Positions 1 to 7,965 of a stretch of 9,145 nt of DNA are shown here, in pieces. Made by a program: the position numbers and the translations under genes. The notes beneath the pieces are model-generated. The model had not been told where the DNA came from. It ran no database searches and saw only the letters and a program-made list of their open reading frames with translations. The stretch is from positions 1 through 9,145 of the forward strand of contig JAHJOS010000719.1 of NCBI GenBank assembly GCA_018820005.1, in the 5' to 3' direction. Position 1 is the stretch's first letter. Each line of letters opens with the position of its first letter. Source of the stretch: Alphaproteobacteria bacterium (lineage in GTDB: Bacteria; Pseudomonadota; Alphaproteobacteria; Rhizobiales; Devosiaceae).

Positions 1-1839
1 GGCGCGGGTCATCGCGACATAGAGCAGGCGGCGCTCCTCCTCCAGCTCCGGCGTCGAGCCGGTGCCGAGGTCGGAGGGGATGCATCCATCGACGCAATTG
101 AGCACGAAGACCGAGGTCCATTCCTGGCCCTTCGCGGAATGGATGGTCGAGAGGATCAGGTAATCCTCGTCCAGCAGGGGCACGCCGGCCTGGTCGCTGG
201 TCGCGTCGGGCGGGTCCAGCGTCAACTCGGTCAGGAAGCGCTCGCGGCTGGCATAGCCACCGGCGATCTGCTCGAGCTGGATAATGTCCTGCACGCGCAC
301 CATGGCGTCATCATATCTCTGTTCCATCAGCGGCTCGTACCAGAGCCGGGCATAGCCCAGCTCAACCGGCCAGCCCGCGTCACGCCGCGCCAGCCGCGCC
401 ATCAGGTCCACCAGCCCGGTCCAGCCCTCGCCGGCGCGTGGCGGCACGGGGATCTCGCCCAGCGCCCAGATCGGATCAGGACCCGTCGCCATGGCGTCCA
501 GCACCTTGCCGGCCGTGCCGGGCCCGACGCCGGGGAGCAGTTGCAGTACGCGGAAGCCGGCAACGCGGTCGCGCGGGTTTTCGGCCCAGCGCAGAATGGC
601 CAGAAGGTCCTTGATATGGGCGGCATCGAGGAACTTGAGCCCGCCGAATTTGACGAAGGGTATGTTGCGGCGCGTCAGTTCGATTTCCAGCGGCCCAGAA
701 TGGCTCGAAGTGCGGAACAGTACCGCCTGATTCTTGAGCGTCATCCCGCCCTCGCGCGCTTCAAGCACCTTTTCTACCACATAGCGCGCCTGGTCGGCCT
801 CGTCGCGCACCGTCACCAGCAGCGGCTTGGCGTCCGATTGCCGGTCGGTCCACAAATTCTTGGTGAAGCGCTCGCTGGCCAGTTCAATGACCCCATTGGC
901 TGCAGCCAGGATCGGCTGGGTTGAGCGATAGTTGCGATCCAGCGTCACGATTGCTGCGGGTGGCGTGAACTCATTGGGGAAGTCCAGGATATTGCGCACC
1001 GTGGCAGCGCGGAATGAATAGATCGACTGCGCATCGTCGCCGACCACAGTCAGTCCATGCCCCTCGGGCCTGAGTGCCAGCAATACGGATGACTGCAGTC
1101 GGTTGGTGTCCTGATATTCATCCACAAGCACGTGGTCGAACCGGCCCGACACCGCTGCGGCAATGGCCGGCTCGGCCATCATGCCGGCCCAATAGGCCAG
1201 CAGATCATCGTAATCGAGTACGTTCTGGGTCTGCTTGGCCGCCACATAGGCGCCGAACAGGCTCCGCAACTCCTTCTCCCACATGGCACACCAGGGGAAA
1301 TGGCTTTTGAGCACCTCGTCCAGCTCATCCTGCGCATTGACCACGCGCGAATAGATGGCCAGGCAGGTGCCCTTGGTTGGAAAGCGGCTCTTGGCTTCCG
1401 AAAAGCCCAGCTCATGCCGAACCAAATTCATCAGATCCGCAGAGTCCTCGCGGTCATGGATCGTAAAGCTCGGGTCCAGCCCGATTTGCGGCGCATACTC
1501 GCGCAGCAGCCGCGCGCCAATGCCGTGAAAGGTTCCCGACCAGTTGAGGGCATCGGTGACTACCCCTGCGCTGGTGCCCAGCACCTGCACCGCGATCCGC
1601 TCCACCCGCCGGCTCATTTCGCTCGCCGCCCGGCGTGAAAACGTCATCAACAGGATGCGCCTGGGGTCAGCGCCTTTGACCATAAGGTGCGCCACGCGGT
1701 GGGCCAGCGTATTGGTCTTGCCCGATCCAGCACCGGCAATCACCAGCAGCGGTCCGGGCCTGTCCTGTCCCGCGCCATGCTCTACGGCCGCACGCTGGGC
1801 GGGGTTGAGCGCATCAAGATAGCTGGAGCTGGCGAGCAC
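1..1839 (-). CDS. UvrD/PcrA-like superfamily 1A ATP-dependent DNA helicase (partial, C-terminus off window)
   Basis: This is a 3'-5' DNA helicase of the UvrD/PcrA/Rep family, an ATP-driven cytoplasmic motor for unwinding DNA in repair or replication restart. Reading the minus strand gives 613 uninterrupted residues. The helicase motifs are in order: Q-motif-like LNPAQRAAV (11-19), Walker A AGAGSGKT (35-42, Lys41), motif Ia TFSRRAASEM (66-75), GTFHGIG (102-108), Walker B VDEYQDTN (D240, E241), motif III GDDAQSIYSFR (Gln271), motif IV LDRNYRS (300-306), motif V TIHSAKGQEW (565-574) and motif VI VAMTRA at the window edge. The start is GTG at 1839. An in-frame TGA lies two codons upstream, so no longer form is possible, and GGGGGA nine bases upstream can serve as ribosome binding site. 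Motif Ia differs from the usual TFTNKAA of UvrD and PcrA, so I call it UvrD-like and do not assign it to uvrD. The missing part would be the end of domain 2 and the tail. It lies 91 bases downstream of the glutamate dehydrogenase on the same strand and could be transcribed from it. Confidence 0.95.
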   Translation of the reverse strand, partial: MLASSSYLDALNPAQRAAVEHGAGQDRPGPLLVIAGAGSGKTNTLAHRVAHLMVKGADPRRILLMTFSRRAASEMSRRVERIAVQVLGTSAGVVTDALNWSGTFHGIGARLLREYAPQIGLDPSFTIHDREDSADLMNLVRHELGFSEAKSRFPTKGTCLAIYSRVVNAQDELDEVLKSHFPWCAMWEKELRSLFGAYVAAKQTQNVLDYDDLLAYWAGMMAEPAIAAAVSGRFDHVLVDEYQDTNRLQSSVLLALRPEGHGLTVVGDDAQSIYSFRAATVRNILDFPNEFTPPAAIVTLDRNYRSTQPILAAANGVIELASERFTKNLWTDRQSDAKPLLVTVRDEADQARYVVEKVLEAREGGMTLKNQAVLFRTSSHSGPLEIELTRRNIPFVKFGGLKFLDAAHIKDLLAILRWAENPRDRVAGFRVLQLLPGVGPGTAGKVLDAMATGPDPIWALGEIPVPPRAGEGWTGLVDLMARLARRDAGWPVELGYARLWYEPLMEQRYDDAMVRVQDIIQLEQIAGGYASRERFLTELTLDPPDATSDQAGVPLLDEDYLILSTIHSAKGQEWTSVFVLNCVDGCIPSDLGTGSTPELEEERRLLYVAMTRA

Positions 1840-1930
1840 GAATCAGGGTCCCCCGGACAGAAGCCCAAGGGAGCACGTTTCCTGTTTTGTTCGCAACGGC
1901 CTCACGCGGTGCAAGGGGCCGCTGTGATGC
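1840..1930. other. Short intergenic gap between the glutamate dehydrogenase and helicase genes
   Basis: These 91 bases separate two genes of the same strand. They hold the GGGGGA ribosome binding site of the helicase (1849-1854) and a weak dyad CGGCC/GGCCG (1897-1901 with 1917-1921) with a 15-base loop and no T-tract. I see no convincing intrinsic terminator and no clear promoter, so read-through from the glutamate dehydrogenase gene into the helicase gene is possible. Confidence 0.5.
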
Positions 1931-4900
1931 TTACCCCTGCGCCAGATCAGCCAGCAGCCCCGCTGCCACGCTCAACCGTGAAACCGTCAGCGTGCCTTGT
2001 GTCAGCTCGGCCACAGCTGCCGCCGTGCGCGCAATCACGGCCCGACGCCGCGCCTGCCATTCAACCAACCGATCGGTCACTGTCGTTCCCTCCGCGCGCA
2101 GAACATCGCCCGTCAGGTCACGCTGTGCACGCATCAGATTGGCCAGTGCACGGTCCAGCGCCATGCGGTCGAAGCGGTCGCTCAGCAGCAGTTCGCGCGC
2201 CTGGGCAATCACCGGCCACAGGTCGAACGCGCTGAACACGCCGAAAAACGCAGCTGCCCCGTCGGCAATCGACACGCCCGCGCGCTCGCTGACCAGAACG
2301 ATGTCGCTTGCATAGCTCACCACGCCCAGCTCGGCGATGCGCTGCGCCGTGGCCCCGGGTACGCCCTTGACCTCCAGTCGCCCCGCCATCTCCGAGACAC
2401 CCTCCGCCAGCGACGGCGGCAGCGTGCTGGCAATCATGCTGCGTAGGGTTGCCACCCCGGACCGATGCCGTTCCACCAGGCCCGACAGTCCCTCGGTCAC
2501 ATCGGCATTGCGCAGGAACCACAGGCACTCCTGGCGCAGCAGCGCCATGCCTTCGGCATAGAGTTCCAGCTGCACCGCCCCGGGCACCGTTCCGTCCAGC
2601 GCGTCTATTGCGGCATTGATCTCGGTCAGCCCATAGACATCGCGCGTCGCCGCATAGGCCAGCGCCACTTCGCCTGGGCTGGCACTGGTCGCAGCCGTCA
2701 TCTGGCTGACAAAGGCCGGCCCACCGCGGTTGATCATGGCGTTGGCCAGCACGGTTGCGATCACCTCGCGCTTCAGCCGGTGCTGCGCCACCGCATCGGG
2801 ATAGCTCGTGTGCAGTGTCTCGGGGAAATACCGATAGAGCTCGCCGGCCAGATAATCGTCGTCAATGGCATGGCCATGCAGCAGGTCGGCATAAAGCGTG
2901 AGCTTGGCATAGGCCAGGATCACCGCCAGCTCCGGCCGCACCAGTCCCTTGCCCGCCGGCACACGATTGTCGAGCACGGCATCGGTGGGCAAGAACTCCA
3001 CCGCCCGGTCCAACAGGCCGCGGTCAACCAACTGTTCCATCAGTTCACGATGCGCCGGCAGATCGGCCAATCCCGCCCGCTCGGCCAGCGAAATCGCCAG
3101 GCCTTGCAGATAGTTGTTGCGCAGGCAAAGCGCCGCAACCTCGTCGGTCATCGTCACCAGAAACGCATTGCGCGCCTCCAGGGGCAGCGTGCCATTGGCC
3201 AATAGCGGTGCCACGGCGATCTTGATATTGACCTCGAGATCGCTCGAATTCACACCGGCCGAATTGTCGATGGCGTCGGTGTTGATGCGGCCGCCCTTGA
3301 GCGCATAGTCAACACGCCCGCGCTGGGTTACGCCCAGATTGGCGCCTTCGCCCACCACCTTGGCGCGCACCTCGCTGCCGGTGATGCGGATACCGTCATT
3401 GGCGCGATCGCCCACCTCGGCATTGGTTTCCAGGCTCGAGCGCACATAGGTACCGATTCCGCCAAACCACAACAGGTCCACCTGCGCCTTGAGAATGGCG
3501 GTCATCACTTCCGCCGGCGTGGCATGCGCCGCGCTGAGGCCCAGGGCTGACTGAATCTCCTGCGTCAGCGGGATCGACTTGAGACTGCGCGAGAACACCC
3601 CGCCGCCGCTCGAGATCAGGCCCTTGTCATAGTCCTGCCAGCTCGAGCGGGGCAGGGCGAACAGCCGCTTCCGCTCCGCAAGGCTCGTTTCAGGGTTCGG
3701 TTGTGGGTCGATGAAAATGTCGCGATGGTCAAAGGCAGCTACCAGCCTTGTCTGCGGGCTGAGCAGCATGCCATTGCCGAACACGTCGCCGCTCATGTCG
3801 CCCACGCCCACGACAGTGAAGGGCTGAGTCTGGATATCGCGGTCCATTTCGCGGAAGTGCCGCTTGACGGCCTCCCAACCGCCTCGCGCGGTGATGCCCA
3901 TCTTCTTGTGGTCATAGCCTGCCGAGCCGCCCGAGGCGAAGGCATCACCCAGCCAGTAGCCGCGTCCTGTGGCGATGGCATTGGCCGTGTCGGAAAAGCT
4001 GGCCGTACCCTTATCGGCAGCGACGACCAGATAGGGGTCGTCACCATCGCGCCGCACTAGGTCGCGCGGCGGCACCACCGCGCCATCCACCAGATTGTCG
4101 GTGACGTCGAGCAGGGCACCCACAAAGATTTTGTAGCTGGCCACGCCCTCGGCATGGAATGCGTCGCGCGCCATGCCGGCGCAGAGCCGCTTGGGCACAA
4201 AGCCACCCTTGGCGCCCACCGGCACGATCACCGCATTTTTGACCTGCTGCGCCTTGACCAGCCCCAGCACCTCGGTGCGGAAATCTTCCGGCCGGTCTGA
4301 CCAGCGCAGCCCGCCGCGCGCAATCGCGCCGAAGCGCATATGAATGCCCTCGACACGTGGCGAATAGACCGAGATCTCCCGGAACGGCTGCGGCGCCACC
4401 ATGCCATCGACCTTGGCGCTGTCGAACTTGATCGCCAGGGCCGGCAGCCGCTGTCCGTCGGCGTCGCGCTGATAAGCATTGGTGCGCACGCTGGCGTCCA
4501 CCAGGTTCAGGAAGCGCCGGATAATGGTGTCCTCGTCCAGCGACGCCATGGCGTCCAGCGCCGTCATCACGCGCGTCCGTGCCGCGTCGGCTGCTGTCGC
4601 CGCATCCCCCATCGTCGGGTTGTGCAGCGCGTCAAACAGCACCACCAGCCCCTCGGCGGCGTCCTTCTGCGTCACCAGCACCTGGGCGATATAGCGTTGC
4701 GAATAGGAAATGCCGATCTGCCGCAGATAACGCGACAGCGCCCGCAGCAGGGCCGCATCGGTCCAGCGCAGGCTCGTGCGGGCGACCAGGGAATTGAGCT
4801 GGTCGCTCTCGGCCAGCCCATCCCACACGGCCAGCAGGCCCGCTTCGACGGCCGGGCCGCGGGCCGCGACCTCAAGCAGGCTGCCATCGGCTGTCGCCAG

Positions 4901-6610
4901 CACCATGTCGTGCACATAGCGCTCCACCCCGTCACGCGGGGTGATGGTATAGGTGCGCTCGTCCACCACGCGGAAGCCAAACGCCTCGATCATCGGCACG
5001 CGATCACTCAGCGGGATTGCGCTGGCGCGATGGTAATACTTCAGGCCCAGCGCACCATCCGCGCCGGTGCGGGTCCGCAGTTTGATGGCCACCTGGCCGC
5101 TGTCGCCCAGGCTGCGCAGCACATCGATGTCGAACAGCCCGTCCTGCGCCGAATTGCGGGACTGATAGGCCGCAGAGAACGCTGTGCGATAGTCGCTGAC
5201 GGTGGCCGGATCCTCGGCTGTCGCCACCAGCAGATCGCCGAAATTGCTAGTTAGTGCGTCAACCTTGGCTTCGAGTTCGCTGCGCGACGGTTTGGGCGTC
5301 GGCCCCGCCACCCGGCCAATGATCACATGCACCCGCACCAGATCTCCCTCAGGGAAGTGTGGGTAAAATGCAGAGACGCGACCGTCATAGACCTGCGCCA
5401 GATAGTCGGTGATGCGCGACCGCGCTGCGCCGTCATAGCGATCGCGCGGCACATAGACGAGCACCGAGACGAAATTGTCGAAGCGGTCGATGCGTGGCAA
5501 CACCCGCACGCGCGGCCGATCAAACAGACCGGCGATGGCCTGCGAGAATTCTGCCAGCTGGTCAACACCGATCTGGAACAGTTCGTCGCGCGGATAGCTG
5601 TCGAGTGCACTCAGCAGCGTGCGGCCATCATGGCCTATCGGGTCCACGCCCGATTTGCGCATGACGTCTGCGATTTTTCGCCGAATGATCGGCACCTCTG
5701 TATGAGGCGTTGCCAGGGCCTGCGCCGTGAACAATCCTACGATGCGCAATTCGCCCGCTGCCACGCCAGCGCTGTCGTAGAGCTTGATGCCCACATAATC
5801 CATGTGCGCGCGCCGGTGGACCCTTGAGCGCGCATTCGCCTTGGTAACCAGCAAGGGCTCGCTCGAAGCAATGAAGGCGGCATGTTGTGGTGTCGACTCC
5901 ACAAATGTCGGCCCACTGCGCAGCACCTTGATGGCGGGGTCGGTCAAAATGCCCAGTCCGCTGTCGGTCACAGGCTCCAGCCGATCGCCGACGATGGTGT
6001 ATTCGCGCATGCCCAGGAAGGTAAAATTATGCTCGATCAGCCAATCCAGAAAGCGCAAAGGCTCATCAGCATGGCTTGCCCGAATGTCACCCAGTTCAGC
6101 GATAGCCCGGCGCAGGCGCTCCAGCATCGGTTGCCAGTCCCGCACCGCATGGCTGACGTCGGCCATCGTGCTTTCGATTTCTTGCGTCACCACGCTATGG
6201 TCTGCAACCGGATCACTGTGGATATGCAGGACGCTTAGTGCTCGTCCGTCGGGTTGCCGAACGACGGGATGCGAAAACAGCCGCACCATGCCGCCGGCTG
6301 CACGCAGGGCTGCCAATGCGCTATCGACAATAAATGGCATGTCCGGCGAGACAATATCGATCACCAATGGCGCCCCCGCCACGGATGGTTGCGTCACTGT
6401 CAGTTCGCTGCCCCTGCCGTGATACCCCTGCAAATGCCGAAAGGACTGCGCCAGAACTGTCTCGAGCGCTGCGGCATCCTGGCGGGCCAGATCTTCTGGG
6501 TCTGTCGCGAGCACGGCCGCGCGCAAGAACTGGGCAAATCCGGGGTCCTTGCCAGCCAGTTCTGCGGCGCGGTCCAGCAGGATCTGTCGGTTGGCGTGGT
6601 TCAGCTTCAT
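1931..6610 (-). CDS. NAD-specific glutamate dehydrogenase, large (about 180 kDa) class
   Basis: This cytoplasmic enzyme oxidatively deaminates glutamate to 2-oxoglutarate and ammonium with NAD. Its 1559 residues match the large bacterial class (Bac_GDH family, usually about 1550-1620 aa). The N-terminal third carries the ACT-like regulatory repeats and linker helices of this class, for example FLDWLIEHNFTFLGMREY near 187-204 and FYPHFPEGDLVRVHVIIGR near 415-433. The catalytic core contains RGGLRW (765-770), then VKN (Lys791) and GAKGGF (Lys801), which by my alignment match the substrate and catalytic lysines of small GDHs. It continues with DKGTASFSDTAN (from 866) and the nucleotide-fold segment VGVGDMSGD (934-942). 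The last roughly 350 residues form a helical C-terminal domain. ATG at 6610 is preceded by GAGGAG seven bases upstream; the stop is TAA. The reading frame is intact. Its neighbour upstream is divergent. In Caulobacter the homologue GdhZ also controls FtsZ. That role is not visible here. Names used elsewhere include gdh2, gdhB and gdhZ, so I assign no symbol. Confidence 0.97.
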   Translation of the reverse strand: MKLNHANRQILLDRAAELAGKDPGFAQFLRAAVLATDPEDLARQDAAALETVLAQSFRHLQGYHGRGSELTVTQPSVAGAPLVIDIVSPDMPFIVDSALAALRAAGGMVRLFSHPVVRQPDGRALSVLHIHSDPVADHSVVTQEIESTMADVSHAVRDWQPMLERLRRAIAELGDIRASHADEPLRFLDWLIEHNFTFLGMREYTIVGDRLEPVTDSGLGILTDPAIKVLRSGPTFVESTPQHAAFIASSEPLLVTKANARSRVHRRAHMDYVGIKLYDSAGVAAGELRIVGLFTAQALATPHTEVPIIRRKIADVMRKSGVDPIGHDGRTLLSALDSYPRDELFQIGVDQLAEFSQAIAGLFDRPRVRVLPRIDRFDNFVSVLVYVPRDRYDGAARSRITDYLAQVYDGRVSAFYPHFPEGDLVRVHVIIGRVAGPTPKPSRSELEAKVDALTSNFGDLLVATAEDPATVSDYRTAFSAAYQSRNSAQDGLFDIDVLRSLGDSGQVAIKLRTRTGADGALGLKYYHRASAIPLSDRVPMIEAFGFRVVDERTYTITPRDGVERYVHDMVLATADGSLLEVAARGPAVEAGLLAVWDGLAESDQLNSLVARTSLRWTDAALLRALSRYLRQIGISYSQRYIAQVLVTQKDAAEGLVVLFDALHNPTMGDAATAADAARTRVMTALDAMASLDEDTIIRRFLNLVDASVRTNAYQRDADGQRLPALAIKFDSAKVDGMVAPQPFREISVYSPRVEGIHMRFGAIARGGLRWSDRPEDFRTEVLGLVKAQQVKNAVIVPVGAKGGFVPKRLCAGMARDAFHAEGVASYKIFVGALLDVTDNLVDGAVVPPRDLVRRDGDDPYLVVAADKGTASFSDTANAIATGRGYWLGDAFASGGSAGYDHKKMGITARGGWEAVKRHFREMDRDIQTQPFTVVGVGDMSGDVFGNGMLLSPQTRLVAAFDHRDIFIDPQPNPETSLAERKRLFALPRSSWQDYDKGLISSGGGVFSRSLKSIPLTQEIQSALGLSAAHATPAEVMTAILKAQVDLLWFGGIGTYVRSSLETNAEVGDRANDGIRITGSEVRAKVVGEGANLGVTQRGRVDYALKGGRINTDAIDNSAGVNSSDLEVNIKIAVAPLLANGTLPLEARNAFLVTMTDEVAALCLRNNYLQGLAISLAERAGLADLPAHRELMEQLVDRGLLDRAVEFLPTDAVLDNRVPAGKGLVRPELAVILAYAKLTLYADLLHGHAIDDDYLAGELYRYFPETLHTSYPDAVAQHRLKREVIATVLANAMINRGGPAFVSQMTAATSASPGEVALAYAATRDVYGLTEINAAIDALDGTVPGAVQLELYAEGMALLRQECLWFLRNADVTEGLSGLVERHRSGVATLRSMIASTLPPSLAEGVSEMAGRLEVKGVPGATAQRIAELGVVSYASDIVLVSERAGVSIADGAAAFFGVFSAFDLWPVIAQARELLLSDRFDRMALDRALANLMRAQRDLTGDVLRAEGTTVTDRLVEWQARRRAVIARTAAAVAELTQGTLTVSRLSVAAGLLADLAQG

Positions 6611-6692
6611 GCAACGACTCCTCAGCTCGCGTCGGCAGTCTATGGACAGTGCGCGCCCCTGTCTGCCATCTGTTTGGGCTATATCAGCGCAG

Positions 6693-6707
6693 CACGATCG
6701 CGTCGTG
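6693..6707. repeat. Short inverted repeat in the leader/promoter region of the glutamate dehydrogenase gene
   Basis: CACGA and TCGTG are perfect five-base arms around TCGCG, centred 90 bases upstream of the glutamate dehydrogenase ATG. The spacing suits a regulator site or a small leader hairpin. Five-base arms are expected fairly often by chance in GC-rich DNA, so the functional reading is weak. Confidence 0.25.
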
Positions 6708-6781
6708 ACAGTCGTTCGAGCATTAGCGTCTCGTTAATTTTCTGGAATGAGTTTGCGCCTTTGGTGGTCGTCCACCTGTTC

Positions 6782-6807
6782 GCGCCATCTTTTTGTCGCG
6801 TTGGCGC
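6782..6807. repeat. Inverted repeat GCGCCA/TGGCGC in the divergent promoter region
   Basis: Perfect six-base arms (6782-6787 and 6802-6807) flank a 14-base spacer containing a T-run. The motif TTCGCGC also occurs here twice, at about 6779 and 6811. It could be a regulator-binding region serving either divergent gene, but no known operator is recognised. Confidence 0.2.
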
Positions 6808-6859
6808 TGTTTCGCGCAAAGCGTTTTCAATACACGTGTCTGGGCGCATGGCGCTGTGC

Positions 6860-6887
6860 TTGCAATACCCTACTAATGTGGTAGTGT
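6860..6887 (+). promoter_or_regulatory. Candidate sigma-70-type promoter of the sulfate-binding protein gene
   Basis: TTGCAA (6860-6865) could be a -35 element, and TAGTGT (6882-6887), 16 bases on, a poor -10 element. The predicted start would fall about 25 bases before the GTG codon, leaving room for the ribosome binding site GGGAGA (6907-6912). The match to consensus is weak, as expected for a promoter that needs activation. Confidence 0.3.
6870..6884. promoter_or_regulatory. Candidate operator: dyad CTAC-N7-GTAG overlapping the putative sulfate-binding gene promoter
   Basis: CTACTAATGTGGTAG is an imperfect palindrome centred at 6877. Four terminal base pairs match on each side, with one further match inside. 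It lies 35-49 bases before the start codon and sits within the spacer and the edge of the candidate promoter, where a repressor would block RNA polymerase. Sulfate-uptake genes are usually controlled by sulfur supply, for example by CysB in enterobacteria. Which regulator would bind here cannot be told from the sequence. Confidence 0.35.
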
Positions 6888-6918
6888 TTTAAGCATTGAT
6901 CTCACTGGGAGACACATT

Positions 6919-7950
6919 GTGAACTTCGCCCCCAAACTGATCGCCTACGCCGCACTCGCCGCATCACTGACGCTGGGCTTCATGGTCACGGCACACGGCC
7001 AGGATCGAACCCTGGTCAATGTCAGCTATGATCCGACCCGCGAACTTTATCAGCATTACAACGACGCCTTTATCCGGCACTGGAAAGACACCACCGGCGA
7101 GACCGTTGCCGTGCAGGTCACCCATGGTGGATCCGGTGCCCAGGCCCGCACCGTCATCGATGGCCTTGAAGCAGACGTCGTGACCCTGGCGCTGGAGTCC
7201 GACATCAACGCCATCTCTGATGCCAACCCTGCGCTGATACCGGCAGACTGGCGCGGTACCTTCGCCAACAACAACGCGCCCTATACCTCGACCATCGTTT
7301 TTCTGGTTCGCAAGGGTAACCCCAAGGCGATCAAGGATTGGGGCGATCTGACCCAGGCTGGCGTCGAGGTCATCACCCCAAATCCCAAGACCTCGGGCGG
7401 TGCCCGATGGAACCTTCTCGCGGCCTGGGCATGGGCCAAGGCGCAGCCGGGCGGATCCGATGAGACCGCACAGGCCTTCGTTACGGACCTCTACAAGCAC
7501 GTTCCCGTGCTCGATACTGGCGCCCGTGGTTCCACGACCACCTTCGTCCAGCGCGGCATTGGCGATGTGCTGCTCGCCTGGGAAAACGAAGCCTATCTGG
7601 CGCTCGAAGAGCTTGGCCCCGACGCCTTTGATATCGTCACGCCCTCTGTTTCAATCCTAGCCGAACCCCCGGTTGCTCTGGTTGTCGGCAATGCCGAAAA
7701 GAAGGGTAACGCCGATCTCGCCAAGGCCTACCTCGACTATCTCTATTCCGACGAAGGGCAGGCTATCGCCGCCGCCAACTACTACCGTCCCTTCCGTCCG
7801 GAAGCTGCTGATCCTCAAGACATCGCTCGCTTCAGCAAGGTCAACCTCGTCACCATCTCCGATTTCGGCGGCTGGCGCGAAGCGCAGCCAAAGTTCTTCG
7901 GCGATGGCGGGGTGTTCGACCAGATTTACAGTGGTGCTCCTGCTCAGTAG
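6919..7950 (+). CDS. sbp: Periplasmic sulfate-binding protein of a sulfate ABC transporter
   Basis: This protein captures sulfate (possibly also thiosulfate) in the periplasm and hands it to a CysTW/CysA-type permease. The 343 residues start with a signal peptide: a Lys at residue 6, a hydrophobic core about 7-23, and an AHG|QD cleavage site predicted after Gly27. The mature part carries both signatures of the family: VSYDPTRELY (35-44) and NPKTSGGARW (155-164). HGGSG (69-73) and EADVVTLALESD further mark the sulfate-binding fold. Length is typical for Sbp/CysP. The GTG start is the only reasonable start: GGGAGA lies six bases upstream, and an in-frame TAA at 6874 bars a longer form. No permease or ATPase gene follows. 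A strong hairpin begins 15 bases after the TAG stop, so the gene is probably monocistronic. Sulfate versus thiosulfate preference cannot be decided from sequence alone. Confidence 0.95.
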   Translation: MNFAPKLIAYAALAASLTLGFMVTAHGQDRTLVNVSYDPTRELYQHYNDAFIRHWKDTTGETVAVQVTHGGSGAQARTVIDGLEADVVTLALESDINAISDANPALIPADWRGTFANNNAPYTSTIVFLVRKGNPKAIKDWGDLTQAGVEVITPNPKTSGGARWNLLAAWAWAKAQPGGSDETAQAFVTDLYKHVPVLDTGARGSTTTFVQRGIGDVLLAWENEAYLALEELGPDAFDIVTPSVSILAEPPVALVVGNAEKKGNADLAKAYLDYLYSDEGQAIAAANYYRPFRPEAADPQDIARFSKVNLVTISDFGGWREAQPKFFGDGGVFDQIYSGAPAQ

Positions 7951-7965
7951 CGCAAACGTCCTACC

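Larger units (their letters stand above)
6611..6918. promoter_or_regulatory. Divergent intergenic region between the glutamate dehydrogenase and sulfate-binding protein genes
   Basis: This 308-base gap must hold the promoters of both divergent genes. Parts are richer in A and T than the flanking genes, for example around 6725-6745. It contains several short dyads: CACGA/TCGTG (6693-6707), GCGCCA/TGGCGC (6782-6787 with 6802-6807), the palindrome ACACGTGT (6832-6839), and the promoter-proximal dyad at 6870-6884 listed separately. I could not settle on a convincing -35/-10 pair for the glutamate dehydrogenase. No small gene with a good ribosome binding site is apparent. Confidence 0.7.

Noticed and set aside
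139..924. Plus-strand open frame of 261 codons opposite the helicase
   Set aside because: It lies antisense to a gene with all helicase motifs in order. Its translation is a low-complexity Arg/Gln/His-rich product, typical of the shadow frame of a GC-rich gene.
1897..1921. Dyad CGGCC/GGCCG after the glutamate dehydrogenase stop as a terminator
   Set aside because: It has only five paired bases, a 15-base loop and no T-tract, so it is too weak to call.
2465..3205. Plus-strand open frame of 246 codons opposite the glutamate dehydrogenase
   Set aside because: It is antisense to a fully supported gene. It is rich in His, Gln and Arg and has no recognisable domain.
4340..5254. Plus-strand open frame of 304 codons opposite the glutamate dehydrogenase
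   Set aside because: It is long but antisense to the conserved enzyme. Its composition reflects the complementary codon bias, and no family is recognisable.
6254..6892. Plus-strand open frame of 212 codons running from the glutamate dehydrogenase gene into the promoter region
   Set aside because: Most of it is antisense to the enzyme's N-terminus. The rest crosses the promoter dyads and has no domain, so it appears to be a chance frame.
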